Of a stretch of DNA of 42,824 bases, positions 18,002 to 25,259 are shown piece by piece; positions within the stretch are counted from its first letter, which is position 1; the number at the start of each line of letters is the position of its first letter. The notes under the pieces were generated by a model. That model did not search any database, had not been told where the DNA came from, and saw only the letters and a list, made by a program, of their open reading frames with translations. The stretch is from an uncultured Oscillospiraceae bacterium (GTDB lineage: Bacteria > Bacillota > Clostridia > Oscillospirales > Oscillospiraceae). The position numbers and the translations under genes are program-made. The stretch lies in assembly GCA_947627735.1 (NCBI GenBank), contig CANQXG010000019.1:1-42824 (forward strand), written 5' to 3'.

Positions 18002-18700
18002 ATGCGTATGCGGAACAAGAAAAACCTCATTCCCCGCATGGAGCGGTGCGCGGCGGTCCAGGTATTCGAGCCGGCGACGCTGCGGGGCCGGTGGCTGTCC
18101 CTGGTCCCGGGCTGCACCGAGGTGCGGGCGGAGATGGGCTGCGGCAAGGGCGCCTTCACCGCCGGCGTGGCCCACGCCCAGCCCCAGGCGCTGATCGTGG
18201 CCCTGGAAAAGGTGCCCAACGCCATGGTCACCGCCATGGAGCGGGCGGTGGCGGAGCAGATCGAAAACGTGCGCTTCATCGACACGGACGTGAAGAACCT
18301 CCCGGAGATCTTCGCCCCCGGGGAGGTGTCGGTGATCTACATCAACTTCCCGGACCCCTGGCCCCGGAAGAAGGAGGCCAAGCACCGGCTCACCGCCCCC
18401 AGCTTCCTGGCCATGTACTGGGACGTGCTGCCCGTGGGCGGACGGATCGAGTACAAGACCGACCAGCCCTGGCTGTTCGACTGGTCCCTGGAGCAGTTCG
18501 CCGCCCTGGGCTACGAGCTGCGGGAGGTGACACGGGACCTGCACGCCGCCGGCCCCGTGGGGATCATGACCAACTACGAGTCCAAGTTCCACGACCAGGG
18601 CGTGCCCATCCACCGGTGCGTGGCCGTGAAGACGAAAGCGGAGCATGACCCCCTGCCGGAGCCGGAGAAGAAATCCCCTCCCCCGCCGGACGGGCCGTGA
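18002..18700 (+). CDS. trmB: tRNA (guanine-N7-)-methyltransferase
   Basis: This 232-residue cytoplasmic enzyme makes m7G46 in the tRNA variable loop with S-adenosylmethionine. It shows the SAM-binding motif EMGCGKGAF (about 44-52), the TrmB signature NFPDPWPRKKEAKHRLT, and the C-terminal TNYESKF motif. The last 20 residues are proline-rich and beyond the usual end. The start has GGAGGG upstream, partly enclosed in a small hairpin. The acyltransferase follows with a 4-bp overlap (GTGA). Confidence 0.95.
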   Translation: MRMRNKKNLIPRMERCAAVQVFEPATLRGRWLSLVPGCTEVRAEMGCGKGAFTAGVAHAQPQALIVALEKVPNAMVTAMERAVAEQIENVRFIDTDVKNLPEIFAPGEVSVIYINFPDPWPRKKEAKHRLTAPSFLAMYWDVLPVGGRIEYKTDQPWLFDWSLEQFAALGYELREVTRDLHAAGPVGIMTNYESKFHDQGVPIHRCVAVKTKAEHDPLPEPEKKSPPPPDGP

Positions 18701-19866
18701 GCGCGGCGGCGGAAAAACGGCTGGCCGCGGCGGACGTGCTGCGGGTGGTCAGCATCCTTCTGGTGGCCTGGTTCCACATCTGGCAGCAGAGCTGGCTGGA
18801 CCCGGGCTTCCGGCTGTTCGGACATTATGTCAACTTGCAGCAGGTGGTCCGCCACGGCTATATGATGGTGGACGAGCTGCTGGTGCTGTCCGGCTTTCTG
18901 CTGGCGCTGCCGGCGGCGCGGCGGCACATCCGGGGCCTGCCGCCGGAGCCGGCGGGGCGGTTTTACCGCCGGCGGCTGTGGCGCATCCTGCCGGGGTACT
19001 ATCTGACCCTGGCGCTGGTGCTGGCGCTGTACGCCCTGCCCCGGGGGCTGTATCCCAGCGCCGGGGCGGCGGCGAAGGACATGCTGGCCCACATGACCTT
19101 CACCCACGTGTTCAGCTACGACACCTACATGCGCTCGCCCATGTTCGGCGGGCTGTGGACCCTGGCGGTGGAGGCGCAGTTTTATCTGCTCTGGCCGGCG
19201 CTGGTCCGGCCCTATGGCCGGCGGCCGGGGGCGGTATGCCTGCTGCTGACGGCGGGGGGCCTGGGGTTCCGGGCCTGGGCGATGACCGTGCCGGACTGCT
19301 CCATGGTCTTCAACCAGCTGCCCGCCCAGCTGGACCTGTACGCCTGCGGCCTGGCGGCGGCCATGATCTATGCCCGGCTGGAGGATGCCGGAAAGCCGAG
19401 TCCCGGCGTGCGCCGGTGGCTAGCCCCGGCGGGGATGGTCCTGGCCTTCGCCGGGATGGTGTGGCTCATGTACCGCCAGCCCGTCCCCGCCGACGGCTAT
19501 GAACCCATCCGCCACAGCCAGATGCTGGCCCGGCTGCCCATGGGGGTGCTGGGGGCCATGTTTCTGGCCTGCGGGTCCCTGGCCCCGGCGGCGGGCGATC
19601 CCCTCACTCGGTTTTTGGCGGACGTTTCCTTCAGCTTTTACATGTGGCACCAGTTCCTGGCCCTGCGGCTGAAGGACTGGCACATCCCCCCCTACGCCGC
19701 CGACGCGCCCAACCAGGCCGGCGAGCAGCCCTGGCAGACCCGCTATACCCTGGCATGCTTTCTGGGCGGCATCCTGCTGGCGGCGGCACTCACCTTCCTG
19801 TGGGAGCGGCCCCTGCGAAGATGGGGCCTGCGGGAGCGGGACAAGAGCATGTCACAGGCAAAATAA
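18697..19866 (+). CDS. Acyltransferase family 3 membrane protein (OafA/YrhL-like)
   Basis: This 389-residue integral membrane protein has about ten helices. The N-terminal motif RVVSILLVAWFHIW contains the conserved His of acyltransferase 3. It is followed by YRRRLWRILPGYYL and the LWTLAVEAQFYLLWP motif. These enzymes O-acylate cell-surface sugars or peptidoglycan from the membrane. The start is GTG, overlapping the trmB TGA. The acceptor is unknown; the polysaccharide cluster at 31280-36181 is on the same replicon but not adjacent. A perfect hairpin begins inside the stop codon. Confidence 0.9.
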   Translation: MSAAAEKRLAAADVLRVVSILLVAWFHIWQQSWLDPGFRLFGHYVNLQQVVRHGYMMVDELLVLSGFLLALPAARRHIRGLPPEPAGRFYRRRLWRILPGYYLTLALVLALYALPRGLYPSAGAAAKDMLAHMTFTHVFSYDTYMRSPMFGGLWTLAVEAQFYLLWPALVRPYGRRPGAVCLLLTAGGLGFRAWAMTVPDCSMVFNQLPAQLDLYACGLAAAMIYARLEDAGKPSPGVRRWLAPAGMVLAFAGMVWLMYRQPVPADGYEPIRHSQMLARLPMGVLGAMFLACGSLAPAAGDPLTRFLADVSFSFYMWHQFLALRLKDWHIPPYAADAPNQAGEQPWQTRYTLACFLGGILLAAALTFLWERPLRRWGLRERDKSMSQAK

Positions 19867-20206
19867 GGACGGTATGACCGAAGTCATACCGTCCTTGAGC
19901 TTGTCAAAAAACGAGTTTTTTGATCGCTCAGATTGAATCTGCACGGCGGGAGTGAATCCCGCCGGCATAATCCAAAAGCCTGTCGTACAGCGGCTTTTGG
20001 ATTTCACGCGCGGCCAGGGTTCCCAAAAGGCTCGCCAGCCTTTTGGGAAGAGGAGATGCCGCCGCTATTCGAACTTTGTCGCTTGCGGCAATGTTCGACC
20101 TAGCTGGCGCGCATCGACAACGCGGCTCGCCCTGACCGGGCTTCGCTCCCATTCATCCATTCTTTGACAGTCTGAAGGACGGTATGACCGAAGCCATACC
20201 GTCCTT
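19865..20206. repeat. Multi-hairpin intergenic element flanked by 32-base direct repeats
   Basis: There is no coding gene here. The ends are near-identical 32-base hairpins at 19865-19896 (14-bp stem, AAGGACGGTATGAC with CGAA loop) and 20175-20206 (one change). Inside lie 7-base inverted ends, TGTCAAA (19902-19908) and TTTGACA (20163-20169), and at least five more hairpins: 19905-19922, 19944-19964 (CGGCGGGA stem), 19970-20002 (ATCCAAAAGCC stem), 20021-20048 (perfect 12-bp TCCCAAAAGGCT stem) and 20068-20098. The outer hairpins act as terminators for the two converging genes. The interior looks like a structured repeat or mobile element. Confidence 0.75.
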
Positions 20207-20220
20207 TTCCTTTGCGATCT

Positions 20221-22140
20221 TTACCGGAACAGGTCCGCCAGGCGCTGCCAGAAGCCCGCGTCCTCCGCGGGGGCAGGCTCCTCCGCCGCCGGGGCGGGCT
20301 TTTCGATGGCCGGCACCCGGATGACGAACTGCACCGCGTCCACCTGGCCGTTCTTCTCCGAGGCGAAGGACACCGGCTTCTCCCCGCTGCCGGTCAGGCC
20401 CGCGAGCATCCCGTCGATGCCCTCGGCCACCTTCTGGTCCATGCCGTCGGTCTGCTCCCGGAGGGCGGCGGTGCCCTCCGCCAGCGCTCCGGTGCCGGAG
20501 CGCAGGTCGTCCATGCCGTCGGAGAGGCTCTGGGCGCCTGTCGCCAGACTGCTCGCCCCGCTCTGGAGGCTGGCCGCGCCGGCGGTGACAGTGCCGGTGC
20601 CGGCGGCCAGATCGGCTGCGCCCTGGGCGATGGTGCCGAAGCCCTCGTCCAGCAGGTCCGCCCCCGCCGTATAGGCCGCCAGGCCCGCATCCAGCTGGGT
20701 CGCCCCCTCCACCAGGGTGTCCACGGCAGCCGTCAGGCCGGACCCGGACAGGCCCTCCTGCATGGTGCCCAGACCGCCGGACAGCGTCGCCGCCTGGGCG
20801 GAGAAGGCATTGAAGCCCTCCTGCAGCTGGGCCGCCCCCGCCGCCACGGTGTCCAGCCCGGAGGCCAGGCTCATCACCGCGCTCAGGGCCGCGTTGTCCT
20901 GGCCCAGCAGGTCGATGACCTTCTGCACGTCGGCCATCATGGCCACATAGGGCGTCAGCGCCTCGATGGCCGCGTTGTTGCCGTCGATGAGGGTCTGCAG
21001 GGCCACGGTGTCCACCCCCGCCGTGCCAAGGCCCTCCTGCAGGGCCGCGACGCCCTCCGCCAGCGTGCCCACCGCCTCGCTCAGGGCCGTGGACGCCTCG
21101 CTCAGGGCCGTCAGCTGCCCCATGGCGGCCTCCGGCTGGGCCAGGGTCTGCTGCAGCTGGGTCAGCCCCGCCAGCAGCGCCGCGGAACCCTCCGTCAGGG
21201 CGGAGGACTGGCCGGTCAGGGCCGTGAGGCTCTCCTGATAGGCCGCCGCGCCGTCGTTCAGCGCCTGGATGCCGCCGGCCAGGGCGGCGGCGCCGTACTG
21301 CACCTCCGCCGCGCCGGTGCCCACGGTGCCGCTGCCGTCCTGGACGGCCCCGGCGCCGCTCTCCAGCTGGTCCACGCCGCCGGAGAGGGCCGCCGCGCCG
21401 TCATCCAGGTCCGCGGCCGCCTGCTGCAGCTCGGCCAACTTATCCACCAGCTCCCCGTCGTCCACATCCACATCCAGGGTCAGGGGCAGGCCGTTGATGG
21501 CGATGGCGTCCATGGCAAAATCCGTCACCTGGGCGCTGAGGGTGATGTCCGCGCCCTTGCCGGGCAGGACCGTATAGGTCAGCTGCCGGTCCGCGCCCAC
21601 ATTGGCCTGGGTGGCCCCCGGCGCGTCGATGGCCGCCGCCCGGTCCCCGTCCAGTGTCAGGCTGATCTGCAGGGCATAGTCGTCGAAATAGCGCCCGGCG
21701 CAGGCGGGGTTTTTCTCCGCCGTCAGATGCAGCCGGAGCGCCCCGCTGGCCCCCGCCAGGTCGGCGGCGTCCACCTCCGCCCCGTCCAGATAGTAGTGCA
21801 CGCCAATCGTCCAAGGCAGCTGGGCGTCCTCCAGCCGGCCCTCATAGTAGAGCCTGCCGGGTCCGGCCTGGCCGGTCACCCTGCCGTCCGCCAGGGTCAG
21901 CGGGTCGGTGGTGGTCATGTTCCGCACGGAGCTGTATGCCCCCCAGTCCTCGATCTGGCCGCCGTCGGGCAGATCGAAGATGTTCACCACATCCACCGTA
22001 TCGGGCGAGCCGTCGGGGTTCAGATTTATGTAAACCACTTCCTCCTTGCCCGCCGCCTCCGCGGCCTGTGCCCGGAGGGGCATGCCGGCCAGCAGCAGCG
22101 CCGCCGCGCACAGGGCGATCGCCCGTCTTTTCACAGTCAT
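20221..22140 (-). CDS. Secreted heptad-repeat protein (YhgE/Pip-like) paired with an MMPL exporter
   Basis: This 639-residue protein has a signal peptide (basic TVKRR, hydrophobic core, cut near AQA-AEA). Residues 30-260 look like an extracytoplasmic beta-rich domain. Residues 260-600 consist of many approximate repeats of the form L-x-x-G-A-x-x-L-x-x-G, as in the YhgE/Pip-type proteins that form long helical rods. The tail is proline/alanine-rich and ends without a transmembrane anchor or LPxTG. AAGGAGGA lies upstream of the ATG. It overlaps the MMPL gene by 4 bp (ATGA), a recurrent Firmicute pairing. A role in cell-envelope export or stability is inference. Confidence 0.75.
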   Translation of the reverse strand: MTVKRRAIALCAAALLLAGMPLRAQAAEAAGKEEVVYINLNPDGSPDTVDVVNIFDLPDGGQIEDWGAYSSVRNMTTTDPLTLADGRVTGQAGPGRLYYEGRLEDAQLPWTIGVHYYLDGAEVDAADLAGASGALRLHLTAEKNPACAGRYFDDYALQISLTLDGDRAAAIDAPGATQANVGADRQLTYTVLPGKGADITLSAQVTDFAMDAIAINGLPLTLDVDVDDGELVDKLAELQQAAADLDDGAAALSGGVDQLESGAGAVQDGSGTVGTGAAEVQYGAAALAGGIQALNDGAAAYQESLTALTGQSSALTEGSAALLAGLTQLQQTLAQPEAAMGQLTALSEASTALSEAVGTLAEGVAALQEGLGTAGVDTVALQTLIDGNNAAIEALTPYVAMMADVQKVIDLLGQDNAALSAVMSLASGLDTVAAGAAQLQEGFNAFSAQAATLSGGLGTMQEGLSGSGLTAAVDTLVEGATQLDAGLAAYTAGADLLDEGFGTIAQGAADLAAGTGTVTAGAASLQSGASSLATGAQSLSDGMDDLRSGTGALAEGTAALREQTDGMDQKVAEGIDGMLAGLTGSGEKPVSFASEKNGQVDAVQFVIRVPAIEKPAPAAEEPAPAEDAGFWQRLADLFR

Positions 22141-24203
22141 ATCCGTTCCTCCTTTTCGATCCCGGCGTCCCTCCGCCGGCCCATGACCAGCCTATCGGAA
22201 ACGTACAGCAGCCCCGGCAGCACCAATAGCACCGCGCCCAGGGAGAAGATGGTCCCCCGCCCCAGCAGCAGGCCCAGCTGGGCCAGGAGCTGGTTGGAGG
22301 AGATGTATCCCATCAGCAGCCCCACCACCGTCAGCACGCTTCCCGAGGTGAGGATGGACACCGCCGTGTCCGCAACGGTCTTGACCACCGCCTGATGCCG
22401 CTCTGCCGAGCGCCTGTTCTCCCGGTACCGGTCAGTGAACAGGATGGCGTAGTCCACCGTGGCCCCCAGCTGGATGGCGCTGATGATGAGGTAGGTGATA
22501 TAGAAGATGGACGAGCCGGAGAAGTAGGGCACCGACAGGTTCAGCCATATGGCCGTTTCGATGGTGAGCACCAGCACCACCGGCAGCCACAGCGACCGCA
22601 TGGTCAGCAGCAGCACCAAAAACACCGCCCCGATGGCCACCAGGTTCACCTTCACCAGGTCCGCCGTCACTGTGTCCATCAGATCATAGGTGCTCACGCC
22701 GGAGCCAGCCAGATGGTACTGCCCCGGGTAATACTTCTCCGCCACGGCGCGGATCTGCTCCACCAGCGCGAAGGTGGACGGCCCCTCGTAGGGCACATCC
22801 ACGCTGAGCACCATGCGGCTGTACTCGTCGCTCATCAGCTGGGCCAGGTCATCGCTGTCCAGGTACTCCAGGGGCACCTCCGCCCCCGCCAGATCCACAT
22901 AGGACAAAATGCCGGTGACGTGCTCCAGCTGCCCCAGCTCATGGGAAAGCTCCGCCTGGGTGGCGGTGTCCCGGCCCGGTACCAGCAGCACGTAGGTGTC
23001 GCTGCGGCCAAACACCTCCTCGATGGCGGCGGTATCCCGTCCGTAGCGGGACTCGGGGCTGAACATCTCCGACGCGCCGTAGGTGAACTGGTTGGCGTTG
23101 GACGCCAGATACGCCGGCACGATGGCGACGATAAACGCCGCCGCCAGGGGCAGGGTGATGCGCCGCACCAGCCGCCCCATGCCCCCGAACCCGGGCATCA
23201 GCGGCCGGTGGCGCAGCTTATCGCTCAGCGGCAGGGCCAGCAGCAGCATGCACGGCACGAATATCAGCGCCGTTATCAGGCTGATGGCCACGCCCTTGGC
23301 CAGCGCCAGCCCCAGGTCGGACCCCAGCCGGAACCGCATCAGCGCCAGGGCCAGAAAGCCGATCACGGTGGTCAGGCCGCTGGACAAAATGGACCCGGTG
23401 GACAGGCTCAGCGCCTTGGCCATGGCCGCGGCGTCATCCCCCTGCCCGGCGCGGCACTCGTCGAACCGGTGCAGCAGGAACACGGAGTAATCCAAACTCA
23501 CGGCCATCTGCAATATGCTGCCGCAGGCGTTGGTGACGAAGGATATCTCCCCGAAGATCAGGTTGCTGCCGGCGTTGATGAACACCGCCACGCCCAGCCC
23601 GATGAGCACCAGCACCGGCTCCAGCCAGGATGTGGTGGTCAGGGCCAGCACCACCAGCGCGAAGGACACGCCGAACACGCCGATGAGCCGCACCTCGTCC
23701 ATGGTGCCCTCGGCGGAGTCGGCCTTGGATATGCCCCCGCCGCTGGCGGCGCCGTCCTCGCCGGCGATGTCCCGGATGGCGGCCACCGCCTCCACATAGC
23801 CCTCGTCGGCCACGGTGACGGTGAACAGCGCCGTCCCGTCCCGGTAATAGCTGTCCAGCACGTCCTGATCCATGGCCGCCAGGGGCGTGGTCACGTCCAC
23901 GCTGTCGTCCAGCCACGTCACCCCCAGCACCCCGGGCACCTCGGCCAGCCGCTGCTTGATCTGCAGCGCCTCCGGCACGGTCACGTCCCGCACCATCACC
24001 CGGGCATTGGGGATGCCGCCGTCGAACTGCTCCTCCAGCACATCGATGGCCACGGTGGACGGCGAATCCGCCGGCAGATAGTCATTGATGTCGTAATTCA
24101 CCGGCACCATCGGCCGCAGCACCAGCCCGGCCGCCGCCGCCAGCAAAAACAGCGTCACCACCAGCTTCCGCCGGGCCACCACGGCCCCATAGAACCGCTC
24201 CAC
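22137..24203 (-). CDS. MMPL-family RND transporter
   Basis: This protein of about 688 residues has two RND halves, each with one helix, a large extracytoplasmic loop and five more helices. The first loop starts VNYDINDYLPADSPST. The halves share sequences such as NACGSILQMAVSLDYSVFLLHRF and SAIQLGATVDYAILFTDRY, whose charged residues in the membrane (the DYS/DYA motif) are the proton relay of MMPL proteins. These export lipids or envelope components. I chose the GTG at 24203, since GAGG is eight bases away; a GTG-ATG pair 6-9 bases earlier is too close to that site. It is the first gene of a two-gene operon with the secreted repeat protein. Confidence 0.88.
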   Translation of the reverse strand: MERFYGAVVARRKLVVTLFLLAAAAGLVLRPMVPVNYDINDYLPADSPSTVAIDVLEEQFDGGIPNARVMVRDVTVPEALQIKQRLAEVPGVLGVTWLDDSVDVTTPLAAMDQDVLDSYYRDGTALFTVTVADEGYVEAVAAIRDIAGEDGAASGGGISKADSAEGTMDEVRLIGVFGVSFALVVLALTTTSWLEPVLVLIGLGVAVFINAGSNLIFGEISFVTNACGSILQMAVSLDYSVFLLHRFDECRAGQGDDAAAMAKALSLSTGSILSSGLTTVIGFLALALMRFRLGSDLGLALAKGVAISLITALIFVPCMLLLALPLSDKLRHRPLMPGFGGMGRLVRRITLPLAAAFIVAIVPAYLASNANQFTYGASEMFSPESRYGRDTAAIEEVFGRSDTYVLLVPGRDTATQAELSHELGQLEHVTGILSYVDLAGAEVPLEYLDSDDLAQLMSDEYSRMVLSVDVPYEGPSTFALVEQIRAVAEKYYPGQYHLAGSGVSTYDLMDTVTADLVKVNLVAIGAVFLVLLLTMRSLWLPVVLVLTIETAIWLNLSVPYFSGSSIFYITYLIISAIQLGATVDYAILFTDRYRENRRSAERHQAVVKTVADTAVSILTSGSVLTVVGLLMGYISSNQLLAQLGLLLGRGTIFSLGAVLLVLPGLLYVSDRLVMGRRRDAGIEKEERI

Positions 24204-24239
24204 GCACATCACCTCGCGCCAATGTTAGTCTAGCCTTAT

Positions 24240-24267
24240 ATTATACTACGTCCGCCGCAAAATGCAA
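24240..24267 (-). promoter_or_regulatory. Promoter of the MMPL operon
   Basis: On the minus strand TTGCAT (24262-24267) and TATAAT (24240-24245) are 16 bases apart, about 35 bases before the MMPL start. Confidence 0.7.
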
Positions 24268-24298
24268 TGGACAGATTCGCCTCTCTGCACAAAGGAAA

Positions 24299-24321
24299 GC
24301 CCCCGCCGGTGAGGCGGGGGC
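24299..24321 (-). terminator. Terminator after the downstream recombinase homologue
   Basis: Perfect 9-bp arms, GCCCCCGCC (24299-24307) and GGCGGGGGC (24313-24321), lie 15 bases after the stop, followed on the minus strand by CTTTCCTTTG. Confidence 0.75.
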
Positions 24322-24336
24322 GTTCGGGGTCCTGAT

Positions 24337-25176
24337 TCAGTTTTCCCAGCCCACGGTGAGCTGTTCTTCGTCCAGCTGGCGCTCCAGGGCCTGCTCCACC
24401 AGCAGGGCGATGTTGTCCTCGATGGCTTTGCGCCCGGCAAGATACAGCCGCCGCAGGCAGCGGGGATTGCCCTTCTCCACGGGAACCTTCGCCACCATGC
24501 ACAGGCTGCGGATGGCGGTGGTCACGTACGTCCGGCTCATGGGCGTGCCGTCCTTGGTCAGGAACACCGGCCCGCGGTATATGCCCTGGCGCTCGGCGAA
24601 GGCGAGAATTTCCTTCCGCACGCAGCCGGGGAGGCGGATGTTGCGCCTCGAATTGCCCTCGCCCACGGTCACCTGCCCGGCGGATACCGCCTCCACGGTG
24701 ACCTTATCCAGCTCCTGCACCGGCATGTCCGCGCTGGCGAACAGCTTCACCAGCAGATACACCTTCTCCCGCCCCAGCAGCTTCGCCACTTGGAGCAGGT
24801 GCCGATACTCGCTGCGGCTCAGCTCCGGATGGAGCTTTTCCTCGGTCTCCAGGCTGTCGCCCAGCTGATACTCCCGGTGGCCCATGTAGGCCACATAGGT
24901 GTTCGCCACGGACAGGATCAGGTTCACCGTCCGCTTGGCGTAACCCGCCTGCAGCAGGGCCTCCCGGCACTGTTCCAGGGTCCCCCGGCGGATGCGCCGG
25001 TCCTCGGGCAACACCTCGGCCAGGTGTTCCAGGCTCCGCCGGTACCGCTCCACGGTTTCGGGCGCCCGGCCCTTGGCGGCCAGGTCGGCGAGGAACCGCT
25101 CGCCGTCGGCCTCGGTCATGGGCACGCCCGCGTCCCGCCCGCGCCGCGCGGCTGGCCGCAGTTCAAGCATATCCAT
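24337..25176 (-). CDS. Tyrosine recombinase homologue lacking the usual catalytic residues
   Basis: This is a 279-residue protein. Residues 20-100 form a SAM-like core-binding domain (RAPETVERYRRSLEHL, TVNLILSVANTYVAYMG). Residues 115-250 follow the integrase fold. Family-defining residues are missing. The first Arg (TGxR) is replaced by ASADMPVQEL (about 149-156). The HxLRH box is PRCLRRLY (238-245), with both His as Arg and only one Arg kept. No LGH motif and no C-terminal nucleophilic Tyr are visible; the tail ends EEQLTVGWEN. It may be an accessory DNA-binding or directionality factor, or a decaying recombinase. GGGGGATGA precedes the ATG. It lies downstream of the surface-protein gene. 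Confidence 0.75.
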   Translation of the reverse strand: MDMLELRPAARRGRDAGVPMTEADGERFLADLAAKGRAPETVERYRRSLEHLAEVLPEDRRIRRGTLEQCREALLQAGYAKRTVNLILSVANTYVAYMGHREYQLGDSLETEEKLHPELSRSEYRHLLQVAKLLGREKVYLLVKLFASADMPVQELDKVTVEAVSAGQVTVGEGNSRRNIRLPGCVRKEILAFAERQGIYRGPVFLTKDGTPMSRTYVTTAIRSLCMVAKVPVEKGNPRCLRRLYLAGRKAIEDNIALLVEQALERQLDEEQLTVGWEN

Positions 25177-25198
25177 GGCTCATCCCCCTTTTTGGAAA

Positions 25199-25225
25199 GG
25201 GAGCAGGGCCAGAGACCCTGCTCCC
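25199..25225 (-). terminator. Terminator of the surface-protein gene
   Basis: Perfect 10-bp arms, GGGAGCAGGG (25199-25208) and CCCTGCTCCC (25216-25225), lie between the surface-protein stop and the recombinase homologue. The T run is interrupted (TTTCC), so some read-through is possible. Confidence 0.7.
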
Positions 25226-25259
25226 AGTGCGATTGTCGGTTAGCTTTTGCGCTTGTGAA

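Noticed and set aside
20212-22395. Long plus-strand frame opposite the secreted repeat protein
   Set aside because: Composition typical of an antisense frame, no start signal, and the opposite strand is a coherent signal-peptide protein.
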